From: Bin55 sp028819195
GTDB taxonomy: Bacteria; Pseudomonadota; Gammaproteobacteria; Pseudomonadales; Azotimanducaceae
Direction: 5' to 3'
DNA: 64,000 nt
NCBI GenBank assembly: GCA_028819195.1
Contig: JAPPMF010000009.1
Location: 62,001 to 126,000 of the forward strand
Numbering within the stretch: the stretch's first letter is position 1; each line of letters begins with the position of its first letter. The notes below the pieces were generated by a model. It was given only the letters and a program-made list of their open reading frames with translations. It ran no database searches and was not told the origin of the DNA. Below are positions 9,148 to 18,063 of this stretch, one piece after another. The position numbers and the translations under genes are program-made.

Positions 9148-9561
9148 ATGAACAGCACTGACGAAGCGCGCAAGCATCAACGTCGCACAAGTTTCGGTAT
9201 GGCTTTAGAAAAACTGCACGAAGCCTGCGAACAAGATTACTATACCGAGCTCGAACGTGCTGGTCTCATTAAAACGTTCGAATTTTGTTTCGAACTAGCA
9301 TAGAACGTACTCAAAGATCAACTTACTAGCGACGGCCATCAAGTAAACAGTCCACGATCTGTAATTCGGCTCAGTACAGAGGTAAGATATATCGACGCAG
9401 CAGACTGTGAATTGCTATTAGAAGCGCTAGAAAAACGCAACATCTTGAGCCACGCTTACCGACAAAATGAAGCCAAAACTGTTGAAGTACTGATCAAAAA
9501 ATACTACCATCCCGTTCTTACACGTCTATACAAAACACTCAACAACCAAGACTCTCGATGA
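9148..9561 (+). pseudogene. HEPN-domain toxin of HI0074/HepT type, interrupted by an in-frame amber codon
   Basis: The frame from ATG 9148 to TGA 9559-9561 encodes 137 codons matching the 'nucleotidyltransferase substrate-binding' HI0074 family, a HEPN-fold protein paired with a minimal nucleotidyltransferase. The HEPN catalytic signature RX4HXY is intact (RNILSHAY, R97, H102, Y104). Codon 52, at 9301-9303, is TAG; in the family this position in the FELAW segment is normally tryptophan, so a single TGG to TAG change explains it. Reading resumes cleanly after it with no other lesion. The 3' end overlaps the antitoxin start by ATGA. HEPN toxins of this class are RNases held inactive by the partner. 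As written only a 51-residue fragment would be made, so the toxin is probably dead unless the amber codon is suppressed or is a sequence error. Confidence 0.8.
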
Positions 9562-9878
9562 ATGATGGACTGAAAGACAAACACCGTACCTGGATTATCA
9601 AACTACTTCATTTCAATGAAAAAGTCGAACGCGCCGTTTTATTTGGGTCGCGCGCATTGGGAACGTTTAGACCATGGTCCGATGTGGATATTGCCTTGTG
9701 CGGTAGGGAACTTACACTCCACGATCAAGCTCAACTTGCAGCTCTCATGGAAGCCTTGACAATTCCACAACGTGTTGATCTGATATTGTATGACCAGATC
9801 GATAACGAAATCCTTAAAAAACACATCCAACAAGACGGTATCGAACTGTACAACAAAACTGAATCGAAAGTCACATAA
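9558..9878 (+). CDS. MNT-type nucleotidyltransferase antitoxin (HI0073/MntA family)
   Basis: This 106-residue minimal nucleotidyltransferase has the signature GSX10DXD: G-S at the start of GSRALG and D-V-D at the end of RPWSDVDIAL, followed by a third acidic residue in RVDLILYD. MntA-family proteins neutralise a HEPN toxin by adding AMP to its conserved tyrosine. The gene overlaps the HEPN frame by four bases (ATGA), indicating translational coupling. It looks intact although its partner is interrupted, as expected if loss of the toxin is tolerated but loss of the antitoxin first is not. No other role is evident. Confidence 0.85.
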   Translation: MNDGLKDKHRTWIIKLLHFNEKVERAVLFGSRALGTFRPWSDVDIALCGRELTLHDQAQLAALMEALTIPQRVDLILYDQIDNEILKKHIQQDGIELYNKTESKVT

Positions 9879-10013
9879 ACTCACCCACCACACAGTAGCG
9901 GTGATTCATTGGATTTCGAGCCAAGCACGAGGGATTCCGGTTCAAAACTCCCCTTTGTGATAAAATATTCAAGGAATACCAACAACTATTATCTACCCCA
10001 TAGGAAAGATTGA

Positions 10014-10298
10014 ATGGCACGTGTAACTGTAGAAGACTGTTTGGAACATGTCAAGAACCGCTTTGAACTCGTAGTTTTGGCGTCGCGCCGTGCACGGCAA
10101 TTGTCAAGACTAAATGATGCTATGCCACTGGTTGAACGTGAAAATGACAAAGAAACGGTTATCGCACTGAGAGAAATCGCAGCCGGGTTGTTAAATGAAG
10201 AAGAATTTCTTCGCGAAGAAGACGACGAGGTGGTTTTTCTGAGAGAGCCAGACAACGGCGAACCCAATCAAGGAGATGAAACAACCAGCGACGGCTGA
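10014..10298 (+). CDS. rpoZ: RNA polymerase omega subunit
   Basis: Omega binds the beta-prime subunit, helps assemble RNA polymerase and forms one of the ppGpp-binding sites. The 94-residue product shows the family N-terminus MARVTVEDCLEHVKNRFELV and the VLASRRARQL motif, then an acidic, variable C-terminus. The last 23 bases overlap the start of spoT, a coupling found in many gammaproteobacteria, and joins a ppGpp target to a ppGpp enzyme. A possible -10 (TAAAAT, 9961-9966) lies about 50 nt upstream without a clear -35. The usual upstream neighbour gmk is missing here; the toxin-antitoxin remnant occupies that place. Confidence 0.96.
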   Translation: MARVTVEDCLEHVKNRFELVVLASRRARQLSRLNDAMPLVERENDKETVIALREIAAGLLNEEEFLREEDDEVVFLREPDNGEPNQGDETTSDG

Positions 10299-12480
10299 AT
10301 CCTATTTCCAAAGCGAACTCGAAAAACGAGCGCGCCAGGATGAACTCGCAGCCCCTCTTCTAGGAATTGAGCATGGTCTAAATTTAGACTACCTAACTCC
10401 TAAACAAATCCAGCTCGTCGAGAAAGCTTTCAAATTTGCTGAACGAGCCCACCAAGGCCAACAACGGCGAACAGGTCACTCGTACATCACCCATCCACTA
10501 GCTGTAACAAATATTCTCATTGAATATAAACTCGATCACCAAACTCTATGTGCTGCATTACTGCACGATGTATTAGAAGATACCCAAATTCATAAAGAGG
10601 ATCTGTCTAAAACTTTTGGCGAAACGATAGCCAACATCGTTGACGGGGTCTCAAAACTGTCCTTGCTGACCGGCAATCGAGCAGAAGCTCAAGCACAAAA
10701 TTTTTACAAAATGGCGATGGCCATGGCACGCGATGTACGGGTCATTCTGGTCAAACTCGCAGACCGATTGCACAACATGCGCACAATCGGAGTAATGACA
10801 CGACTATCTCGCAAACGAATCGCGAAAGAAACCCTGGATCTCTATGTGCCTTTAGCACTGAGGATGGGTATGTACCGTTTCAAAGAGGAACTCGAAAACC
10901 TAGCATTCGAAGCGCTGTATCCGTTACGTGCTGACCGGCTCGAGCGGTATGTAGAACGTATTCGTGAAGGTGATAAAAAATTAATCGGTGAAGTGGAAAA
11001 GCAGATTTCGCGTTCCTTAACTAAAGTCGGCATCGAAGCAAATGTCGTGTACCAGAAACCAGAACCCTACGGACTGTACCAAGCACTTATTGGACAACGC
11101 TTGACAAAAGAAGAATACATGGATCGATTCACTTTCCGGGTTGTAGTAAATTCTCCCGATGACTGTTATCGAACATTGGGTATCGTTCATAACTCATTTA
11201 AACCCAAATCCCGTTCATTCAAGGACTATATCGCGATACCGAAGAAAAACGGGTATCAGTCCCTTCACACGACCCTATTCCGCGCTCACGCGGCGCGTGG
11301 TGTGTCGCTGAAACTACTAATTCGAACACAAGTAATGGATGAATTTGCGACCTACGGGCTAGCGTCGGGTTGGCGTAATCGCCAGTTCAACAGTCCCAAC
11401 AGACAGGAAGAAGAGCTAACCTCTAGTAGCGTACGCGACTGGATTCAAGGTTTGCTGACTCTGCAAGAAGACAATGATGCGTTGCAATTCATTACGGACT
11501 TAAAAGATGATTTGTTTCCCGATCAAGTTTACATCTTTACTCCGCAGGGTGATATCATTACTTTACCGTTGGGGGCATGTGCGTTAGACTTTGCATATGG
11601 AGTCGATTGGCGACTTGGTAACGAAGCAACCGGTTGTGAGATTGACGGTAGAGAAGAAACCTTAGCGACGGAGCTTGAATCTGGTCAGACAGTTTCGATT
11701 AATCGCAACAGTTCAGCACGACCCGATCCAGAATCACTAAACTACGTAAAGACCGCTAAAGCTCGTGCAGCGATCCGAGCAATTCTTCGCCAACGAAGCC
11801 AAAAAGAAGCAATAGATTTAGGTAGAACCTTATTGGATCGAGCTGTCGGTTCCGCCGGAACTTCAGTAAAAGAACTGGATTTTCGACGGTTACGCCGAAC
11901 CTTTAAAGAGTTTAAAGTGCGGCGAATGGATGAAATCTTCGAGGAAGTAGGTCGCGGCAACTTGTCAGCATTTCATGTCGCCCAACGACTGCTGGAAGTC
12001 GATAGTGTTGAACACGATATGTCGAATTTCAAGAAACACGGCCCGCTTATGGTTCAAAATAAGTTGAAGAATCAATCTGTAACTTATGCCAAATGTTGTG
12101 GTCCTCTCCCGGGCGACGCAATCAGTGCCAATTTGGTAAAAGGTGAAGGCTTAATCATTCATCGTCGAGTGTGTGGAAAAGCGCGGGATTCTCAAGACGT
12201 TACGGAACGTATACCAGTACGGTGGTCGGAATCGCCCCATGGCGAGTTCGTTACTAGGTTACGATGCGATGTGTCCGGGGTAGCTTCGTTTCCAGTACTA
12301 GCAGACTTAGTCAGTTCTTTAGGAGCTGGAATGAATCTTCTAGAAATTCAAGAAGTGTCAGAGATGACTTCGTCGGTACGGATGCATATTTCAGTTCCTA
12401 ACGTTAGACACCTTAAACGAATCATGAAGTATTTAGAAGCAACACCAAACATCAGCAACGTGCAGCGCTTTACCGATTGA
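10276..12480 (+). CDS. spoT: Bifunctional (p)ppGpp synthetase/hydrolase
   Basis: SpoT/Rel makes and degrades the alarmone (p)ppGpp, coupling starvation to transcription and growth. The 734-residue protein has a full set of domains. The N-terminal hydrolase HD domain carries HSYITHP and ALLHDVLEDT with the HD pair at His97-Asp98. The synthetase domain has MDRFTFRVVV and GYQSLHTT beginning at residue 326. A TGS domain spans roughly residues 410-470 (FTPQGDIITLPLG, ALDFAYGVD), followed by a helical and CC-type zinc-finger region with CCGPLPGD, and a C-terminal ACT domain from about residue 660. Both HD and synthetase motifs look intact, so it should be bifunctional. It overlaps rpoZ by 23 nt and is followed by ridA and recG. 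Confidence 0.95.
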   Translation: MKQPATAESYFQSELEKRARQDELAAPLLGIEHGLNLDYLTPKQIQLVEKAFKFAERAHQGQQRRTGHSYITHPLAVTNILIEYKLDHQTLCAALLHDVLEDTQIHKEDLSKTFGETIANIVDGVSKLSLLTGNRAEAQAQNFYKMAMAMARDVRVILVKLADRLHNMRTIGVMTRLSRKRIAKETLDLYVPLALRMGMYRFKEELENLAFEALYPLRADRLERYVERIREGDKKLIGEVEKQISRSLTKVGIEANVVYQKPEPYGLYQALIGQRLTKEEYMDRFTFRVVVNSPDDCYRTLGIVHNSFKPKSRSFKDYIAIPKKNGYQSLHTTLFRAHAARGVSLKLLIRTQVMDEFATYGLASGWRNRQFNSPNRQEEELTSSSVRDWIQGLLTLQEDNDALQFITDLKDDLFPDQVYIFTPQGDIITLPLGACALDFAYGVDWRLGNEATGCEIDGREETLATELESGQTVSINRNSSARPDPESLNYVKTAKARAAIRAILRQRSQKEAIDLGRTLLDRAVGSAGTSVKELDFRRLRRTFKEFKVRRMDEIFEEVGRGNLSAFHVAQRLLEVDSVEHDMSNFKKHGPLMVQNKLKNQSVTYAKCCGPLPGDAISANLVKGEGLIIHRRVCGKARDSQDVTERIPVRWSESPHGEFVTRLRCDVSGVASFPVLADLVSSLGAGMNLLEIQEVSEMTSSVRMHISVPNVRHLKRIMKYLEATPNISNVQRFTD

Positions 12481-12555
12481 AGTTGATCATTTCGAATTCG
12501 TTTTTTAACAAGGTTAAACTAATCTTCACACATCGTAACTTACTAGGAATACAAA

Positions 12556-12942
12556 ATGGTTAAAAAACATCTGTATGCCGAGGGTGCTCCCGAGGTAATC
12601 GGACCTTATTCTCATGCAGTTCAAGTGGGAAATCTTTTATTTCTATCCGGTCAAATTGCGCTTGACCCGAAGTCAATGGAATTGGTCGACGATACCTTTC
12701 GAAACGAAGCAAAGCAGGTGTTCTCAAATGTCGAAACAATTCTCGCAGCAGCTAACTGTAGTTTAGACGACATCGTCAAAATCACAGTGTACTTAACCGA
12801 TCTCAAGAATTTCGAACAAGTGAACGCGGTAATGAGTGAACGGCTGAATACTCCTTTTCCAACCCGTTCAGCGGTTGGAGTCGCAGCGCTACCTCGCGGA
12901 GCAAACATCGAACTTGAAGTTATTGCATTGACAAAAGGTTAG
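12556..12942 (+). CDS. ridA: 2-iminobutanoate/2-iminopropanoate deaminase
   Basis: RidA (YjgF) hydrolyses reactive enamine/imine intermediates released by PLP enzymes such as threonine dehydratase, preventing damage in the cytoplasm. The 128-residue length is normal. Family motifs are visible: IGPYSHAVQVG, LFLSGQIALDP, VTVYLTDL-type ITVYLTDLKNF, the FPTRSAVGV segment bearing the conserved substrate-binding arginine, and the terminal LPRGANIELEVIA. It lies between spoT and recG, the arrangement known from Pseudomonas and relatives, with only two nucleotides between its stop codon and the recG start. Confidence 0.95.
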   Translation: MVKKHLYAEGAPEVIGPYSHAVQVGNLLFLSGQIALDPKSMELVDDTFRNEAKQVFSNVETILAAANCSLDDIVKITVYLTDLKNFEQVNAVMSERLNTPFPTRSAVGVAALPRGANIELEVIALTKG

Positions 12943-12944
12943 GT

Positions 12945-14960
12945 ATGCCCTCAGAGCCTATCTCCACCATCCATGGAGTGGGTCCTGATCTTGTTAAAAA
13001 GTTTGGTCGGCTCAACATCCGGACTAAACTTGATCTCCTACTCCATCTACCTTTTCGTTACTTAGACCAAACTCGAATCACACCATTCAGCGAAGTAGAA
13101 GACGGTGTGCACTGCGTCATTCAGGGGATGATAACGGAAGTACGTGTTACACAGAAGCAAGTAAACGTACATGTTCGAGATGATGCTAACCTCCGCGTTC
13201 TCATGCGACTATTTCATTTTCATCACTCGCGAATTCAAAAGTTGCAAAAAGGTTCTTATATTCGTCTATGTGGTGTCACGCGCTTAGGTTCGATGGGTTG
13301 GGAAATGGCACATCCTAGGTATTGGGTAGTTTATCCAAATCAACCACAATCTTTCGAGCCACAGTATATCCCCGTTTATCGCGCGGTGAAAGGATTATCT
13401 AGTACTCGAATACAGCGATTCATGCTTAAGTCATTGAGTGAGATCGCGTTTTTACCGAAGTTTGATTGGGACGGTCTGAAACTTGGAGATGCGCTGAAGT
13501 TTGTTCACCAGCCGGTGGTAGAAGCAGGGCTACAGAATGTCAACACTGCCCGACGACGAATAGCGTTCGATGAGTTACTGGCGTTCTTTCTTCTTAAAGA
13601 ACGTCGCCGAGTTCAACGTACGACAGATTCGATCAAACCATTCAAACAGCGAACACTACTCGCCGAAAAGTTCGTCGACTGTTTGGGTTTTTCTTTGACT
13701 AATGCACAACAAAAAGTGATCGCTGAAATTGACAAAGATCTAGGGATGAATAGACCTATGTTGCGATTGTTGCAGGGAGATGTGGGATCTGGAAAAACCG
13801 TTGTAGCAGCACACGCCATGATCAAAGCGGCTGAAAATGATTTCCAAACTGCTTTTATGGCGCCGACGGAAATTCTTGCTGAACAACACTACGAAACTTT
13901 GTCACATTGGTTAGATCCTCTCGGAGTGAGCGTTGGGTTACTCACCGGGCAATTAAGCACACGCGCTCGGCGCGCGCGTGAAGCGGCTATTTCAGACGGC
14001 GAAGATTTGGTTGTTGTCGGCACTCACGCATTATTTCAAAAGTCGGTACATTTTCGTTCGCTTGGTCTCGCCATCATAGATGAACAACACCGTTTTGGAG
14101 TACATCAAAGAATGATGCTGAGAGATAAAGGAAACGTTCCGCACCAACTGATCATGACTGCAACCCCTATTCCACGTACCTTGGCGTTGTATTTGTTTGC
14201 TGACATGGATCTTTCGGTTATCGATGAACTTCCTCCCGGTCGTCAACCCATCCAAACCACAATTCATAGTCCTGCGCAGCGAAACAAAGTTATCGCCGCC
14301 TTACGTAGGCACGTCGAAAACGCACAGCAAGCATACTGGGTGTGCGCAGCAATTGCAGAACAAGACGAAGACGAATCACTGATTGGAATCGATGAAGTAG
14401 AAAAAGAATTACAACGGACGGCACCTGAGTTACGAGTTCAAGTCCTGCACGGTCAAATGGATTCGGAAACAAAACGTTCGACGATGGAGGGGTTTCGTAA
14501 TGGAAATGTTGACGTGTTAATCGCGACTACTGTTATTGAAGTCGGTGTCGATGTCCCGAACGCAAGTTTAATGATTATTGATAATGCCGAACATATGGGA
14601 TTAGCTCAACTTCACCAATTACGTGGTCGAGTTGGCCGTGGGACGACGAAGAGTTTTTGTATGTTGAATTATCAGGGTAAATTATCGCCAAATCAAGGAG
14701 AGCGACTCCAAGCGCTCCGCCACACGCGCGACGGATTTGAACTTGCCGAATTAGATTTGAAGTTAAGGGGCGCCGGTGAAGTATTTGGCACAAAACAATC
14801 GGGGGCTGAAAATTTCCGAGTCGCTGATTTAGCTCGCGATCTCCACCTTTTAGTGGAAGTAGAAAAGTTCAGTAAAGAACTTGCTCAAACCGATGCTGAT
14901 CTAGCAAGTAAAGTAATCGAAACTTGGTCGCCTGCTGAGAGTGACTACGCAGCAGCATGA
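12945..14960 (+). CDS. recG: ATP-dependent DNA helicase RecG
   Basis: RecG remodels stalled replication forks, D-loops and Holliday junctions. The 671-residue product is slightly shorter than the E. coli enzyme. It has the N-terminal wedge/OB region (HGVGPDLVKKFGRL, LPFRYLD), a superfamily 2 motor with Walker A GDVGSGKT at about residues 278-285, DEQH box at 379-382, TATPIPRTLA motif III, and motifs V/VI in TTVIEVGVDVPNA and QLRGRVGRG. The C-terminal TRG-type segment (LKLRGAGEVFGTKQSG) is present. It starts immediately after ridA, indicating co-transcription. Nothing suggests damage. Confidence 0.96.
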   Translation: MPSEPISTIHGVGPDLVKKFGRLNIRTKLDLLLHLPFRYLDQTRITPFSEVEDGVHCVIQGMITEVRVTQKQVNVHVRDDANLRVLMRLFHFHHSRIQKLQKGSYIRLCGVTRLGSMGWEMAHPRYWVVYPNQPQSFEPQYIPVYRAVKGLSSTRIQRFMLKSLSEIAFLPKFDWDGLKLGDALKFVHQPVVEAGLQNVNTARRRIAFDELLAFFLLKERRRVQRTTDSIKPFKQRTLLAEKFVDCLGFSLTNAQQKVIAEIDKDLGMNRPMLRLLQGDVGSGKTVVAAHAMIKAAENDFQTAFMAPTEILAEQHYETLSHWLDPLGVSVGLLTGQLSTRARRAREAAISDGEDLVVVGTHALFQKSVHFRSLGLAIIDEQHRFGVHQRMMLRDKGNVPHQLIMTATPIPRTLALYLFADMDLSVIDELPPGRQPIQTTIHSPAQRNKVIAALRRHVENAQQAYWVCAAIAEQDEDESLIGIDEVEKELQRTAPELRVQVLHGQMDSETKRSTMEGFRNGNVDVLIATTVIEVGVDVPNASLMIIDNAEHMGLAQLHQLRGRVGRGTTKSFCMLNYQGKLSPNQGERLQALRHTRDGFELAELDLKLRGAGEVFGTKQSGAENFRVADLARDLHLLVEVEKFSKELAQTDADLASKVIETWSPAESDYAAA

Positions 14961-14967
14961 AGGTATT

Positions 14968-15132
14968 TCAGATTTCAATCATCTCGAAATCTTCCTTACC
15001 CGTTCCACAATCTGGACAAACGAAGTCTTCTGGTATATCCGACCATCGGGTACCGGGAGGGATTCCTTCTTCTATGCAACCTTGCGCTTCGTCGTAAATC
15101 CAACCGCAAACAATACATTGCCATTTTCGCAT
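14968..15132 (-). CDS. Rubredoxin (54 residues)
   Basis: Read on the minus strand, ATG at 15130-15132 to TGA at 14968-14970 encodes a 54-residue rubredoxin, a one-iron electron carrier. Both CxxC knuckles that bind Fe(Cys)4 are present: CIVCGWIYDEA with Cys6 and Cys9, and CPDCG with Cys39 and Cys42. The conserved aromatic and Gly/Pro core (GIPPGTRWSDIPEDF) is also present. It lies tail-to-tail with recG, eight bases after its stop, and head-to-head with ubiA. Rubredoxins near ubiquinone genes are known in pseudomonads. In aerobes they donate electrons to oxygenases or act in oxidative stress; the partner here is unknown. The gene is easily missed because of its length. Confidence 0.93.
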   Translation of the reverse strand: MRKWQCIVCGWIYDEAQGCIEEGIPPGTRWSDIPEDFVCPDCGTGKEDFEMIEI

Positions 15133-15197
15133 AACCGAAATTTTAAGGAAGGTTTAATTGCTACAAAATATACACACCTCTTGGAACCCCTGAGATA

Positions 15198-16064
15198 ATG
15201 CAGAACATACCCCGCAGTGTACGTGCTTACTGGGAGCTTATGCGCTTAGATCGCCCAATTGGTACCATCCTGTTGTTGTGGCCGACTTTGGCCGCGCTCT
15301 GGCTGAGTGCTAAAGGACTCCCGCCGATCCGTGTTCTGCTCGCTTTTGTACTTGGAGTGATCGTGATGCGTGCATGTGGTTGTGTCATTAACGATATTGC
15401 TGATCGAAAGTTTGATCCACACGTCAAGCGAACTCAAAACCGTCCGTTAGCTGATGGTCGCCTTACCGTCATACAAGCATGGACGTGCTTTCTAGTACTG
15501 GCGTTTATAGGGGTCACCATCGTGCTGTTATTTTTGAACACAATGACATGGATTCTAGCCTTGATCGGACTAGGCATTACCTGCATTTATCCATTTTTAA
15601 AACGGGTCACGCATTTACCACAGCTAGTACTTGGTGTTGCCTTTAGTTGGGGTATTTTGATGGCTGATACTGCCATTAACAACGCCATTGGTTTATCAAC
15701 CTGGGTATTCTTCACGATGAGTTTTGTGTGGATCGTTGCCTATGACACTGAGTATGCGATGGTTGATCGCGAGGATGATATCAAGTTAGGACTGAAATCT
15801 ATCGCGATATTGTTCGGTAAACAAGATAGACTCGCGATAATTCTGTTAGAACTAGTCGCATTAGGTCTACTTGTAGTGTTAGGTTTAACCGCTCAGCTTT
15901 CCATGATGTATTACGTTGGTGTCGGATTGATTGGGGTGTTATTTGTTTACCAATGGATATTAATTCGCAACCGCGACCCGTCGAACTGTTTTCGCGCCTT
16001 CAAAAATAATGGATGGGTTGGACTAGTGCTATTCTTAACTCTAGTTGGAGTCCACGCCTTCTAG
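15198..16064 (+). CDS. ubiA: 4-hydroxybenzoate polyprenyltransferase
   Basis: UbiA joins a polyprenyl chain to 4-hydroxybenzoate in the inner membrane, the second committed step of ubiquinone synthesis. The 288-residue protein has many membrane helices and both Asp-rich Mg-diphosphate motifs: NDIADRKFD starting at Asn65 and the DTEYAMVDREDD segment starting at Asp183, with the RTQNRPL loop following the first. The N-terminus YWELMRLDRPIGT is diagnostic. It diverges from the rubredoxin gene, leaving 65 nt for both promoters, and is followed at 15 nt by a TRAP permease gene on the same strand. ubiC is not in the window. Confidence 0.95.
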   Translation: MQNIPRSVRAYWELMRLDRPIGTILLLWPTLAALWLSAKGLPPIRVLLAFVLGVIVMRACGCVINDIADRKFDPHVKRTQNRPLADGRLTVIQAWTCFLVLAFIGVTIVLLFLNTMTWILALIGLGITCIYPFLKRVTHLPQLVLGVAFSWGILMADTAINNAIGLSTWVFFTMSFVWIVAYDTEYAMVDREDDIKLGLKSIAILFGKQDRLAIILLELVALGLLVVLGLTAQLSMMYYVGVGLIGVLFVYQWILIRNRDPSNCFRAFKNNGWVGLVLFLTLVGVHAF

Positions 16065-16079
16065 CTAGTCGAAACAGAT

Positions 16080-16568
16080 ATGACTAGATTCCTACGAGAG
16101 TGCATCGAGTATACCGGGAAAACCATTGCTTGGTTGATTTACCCTATCGCACTTGTGATTTGTGTCATTGTTGTATTACGGTACGTGTTTCACATATCGA
16201 TCATTTTGCAACAAGAATTAGTCGAGTACATGCATGCTTTGCTGTTCATGATTGGTTTGTCGTACACACTTAAACATGACGCTCATGTACGTGTCGACGT
16301 CCTATATTCGAAACTGAGTGACTCCAAAAAGGTTCTCATTAATTTGTGTGGGCATTTGTTTTTGTTAATCCCCGTCGTCTGTACGATCGGTTACTTCAGC
16401 CTCGAGTTTGCTTGGGATTCATGGCGCATATTCGAACGCTCAGAAGAGGTTCGTGGTATTCCCGCAGTTTATATCTTGAAGACGGTAATCCCATTCGCGT
16501 TTGGGTTGTTGCTAGTGCAATCAATAACGGATGTCGTTTGTTATGTCAAACAATTGAAGAGCGACTAA
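16080..16568 (+). CDS. dctQ: TRAP transporter small permease (DctQ family)
   Basis: TRAP transporters take up organic acids using a sodium or proton gradient; the DctQ subunit is a four-helix membrane protein that pairs with DctM. The 162-residue product has four hydrophobic segments and the typical first half (LRECIEYTGKTIAWLIYPIALVICVIVVLRY pattern with conserved RYVF), then LHALLFMIGLSYTLKHDAHVRVDV-type motif with the HVRVD signature. It ends in TAATG, where its stop overlaps the dctM start by one base. The sequence belongs to the branch found with alpha-keto acid or mannitol/chloroaromatic-type TRAP systems, but the substrate is unproven. Confidence 0.9.
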   Translation: MTRFLRECIEYTGKTIAWLIYPIALVICVIVVLRYVFHISIILQQELVEYMHALLFMIGLSYTLKHDAHVRVDVLYSKLSDSKKVLINLCGHLFLLIPVVCTIGYFSLEFAWDSWRIFERSEEVRGIPAVYILKTVIPFAFGLLLVQSITDVVCYVKQLKSD

Positions 16569-17929
16569 TGGAAATTGTTGCGCTACTTCTGTTCGCCGCA
16601 GTGTTTGTTTGCATTCTTTCCGGGTACCCCGTTGCGTTAGTGCTTGCTGGAATTCCACTGCTCTTTGCCTTTGGCGGAATTGTGTTTGGAGTACTACAAC
16701 CACAGGATTTGGGATTTTTGCCGAATCGAGTTTTTTCAATCATGTCTGCTCCGGTTCTTGTTGCCGTCCCCTTGTTTATCGCTATGGGGGTTACCCTTGA
16801 GAAGACGAATATTGCGCAATCGCTCCTAGAAAGTTTTTCACAAATAGTAGGAAAAGCAAAGGGTGGTTCAGGGGTCGGTGTGGTTCTCATTGGCGCACTT
16901 ATGGCTGCGAGTACCGGTATCGTTGGTGCAACCGTCGTTACTTTAGCGCTCCTCGCGTTACCGTTGCTGTTACAACAAGGGTACTCGAAGGAACTCGCGT
17001 CCGGTACGATTGCAGCGACCGGCACATTAGGACAGATCATTCCACCGTCTATCGCGTTAGTGTTGATCGGCGATGTGTTGACCAACGCTAACCAAATGGC
17101 GCAAGATCAATTTATCGGTCAGGCGTACAAATCGGTTTCAGTCGGTGAGTTGTTTGCGGGATCGATGATTCCAGGATTGATACTCGTTGTCCTGTACAGT
17201 TGCTATGTGCTATTACGTTCTCGTACCCATGTTAGATCATCTAGCGTAATTGAGAAACCGAAACGAACCGCGATAGTTTCATTGTTGAGAAATTTTGCCC
17301 CGCCAGTGCTGTTAATCATCATTGTGTTAGGTTCCATTCTCACGGGTTTGGCAACGCCCACTGAAGCCGCTGGAGTAGGAGCCGTTGGCGCGTTAGTGCT
17401 TGCGTTGTTCTATCGCACACTGAATTGGAAGGTACTCAATCAAATCGCGTTATCGACGTTGAAAACGACATCAATGGTATTCTTGATTTTGATTGGCGCG
17501 TCGGTGTTTTCCTTGGTATTTCGTTTGTATGGTGGAGATGAACTTGTACAAGAGTTCTTTCACCATCTACCGGGTGGAGCCACTTCAGCGTTACTCGTTG
17601 TGATGGTGGCGATATTCTTACTAGGTTTTGTCTTGGATTTCATCGAAATTACCTATGTGGTGGTGCCGATTATTGGTCCCATTCTTATCAGTATGGGGAT
17701 CGATCCGGTTTGGTTAGGAGTTGTGATTGCGGTGAATTTACAAACGTCGTTTTTGACACCGCCGTTTGGGTTTGCACTGTTTTATTTACGCGGTGTAGCG
17801 CCACCGGAGATTCAGACGTTCGATATCTACAAAGGCGTGGCGCCTTTTATTGGTTTACAGTTACTGGTACTCGTATTGTTATTTCTAGTTCCAGCATTGG
17901 CGACGTGGTTACCCTCTCAACTACTCTAA
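16568..17929 (+). CDS. dctM: TRAP transporter large permease (DctM family)
   Basis: The start is the ATG at 16568, overlapping the dctQ stop as TAATG; the longer open frame upstream lies inside dctQ and is not coding. The resulting 453-residue protein has about 12 hydrophobic helices and DctM family motifs: VALVLAGIPLLFA near the N-terminus, PLFIAMGVTLEKTN, GAxMAASTGIVGATVVTL, ATGTLGQIIPPSIALVLIGD, and the second-half counterpart ATPTEAAGVGAVGAL, LDFIEITYVVVPI and TPPFGFALFYLRG. It is the transporter core that moves substrate together with Na+ or H+. The binding protein is probably the DctP-like lipoprotein encoded 1.6 kb downstream on the other strand. Confidence 0.93.
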   Translation: MEIVALLLFAAVFVCILSGYPVALVLAGIPLLFAFGGIVFGVLQPQDLGFLPNRVFSIMSAPVLVAVPLFIAMGVTLEKTNIAQSLLESFSQIVGKAKGGSGVGVVLIGALMAASTGIVGATVVTLALLALPLLLQQGYSKELASGTIAATGTLGQIIPPSIALVLIGDVLTNANQMAQDQFIGQAYKSVSVGELFAGSMIPGLILVVLYSCYVLLRSRTHVRSSSVIEKPKRTAIVSLLRNFAPPVLLIIIVLGSILTGLATPTEAAGVGAVGALVLALFYRTLNWKVLNQIALSTLKTTSMVFLILIGASVFSLVFRLYGGDELVQEFFHHLPGGATSALLVVMVAIFLLGFVLDFIEITYVVVPIIGPILISMGIDPVWLGVVIAVNLQTSFLTPPFGFALFYLRGVAPPEIQTFDIYKGVAPFIGLQLLVLVLLFLVPALATWLPSQLL

Positions 17930-18063
17930 GTAATGTCATGAAGTCAGCAGAACTTGCACAAGATACAGCGAAAATAGTGTCGTAGAATTAATGAATTCCC
18001 TTATGAAGGGTAAATGTAAAAACGATATACATTCACTCAAATCCTTCGAACCACTTTTACCCA

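Noticed and set aside
9900..9960. Possible tRNA 3' fragment suggested by GGTTCAAAACTCCCC
   Set aside because: The bases around it cannot form a proper T-arm or acceptor stem, and no tRNA body precedes it.
16346..16567. Longer DctM frame beginning inside dctQ
   Set aside because: The extra residues are a shadow of dctQ in another frame; TAATG coupling at 16568 gives the family-sized protein.
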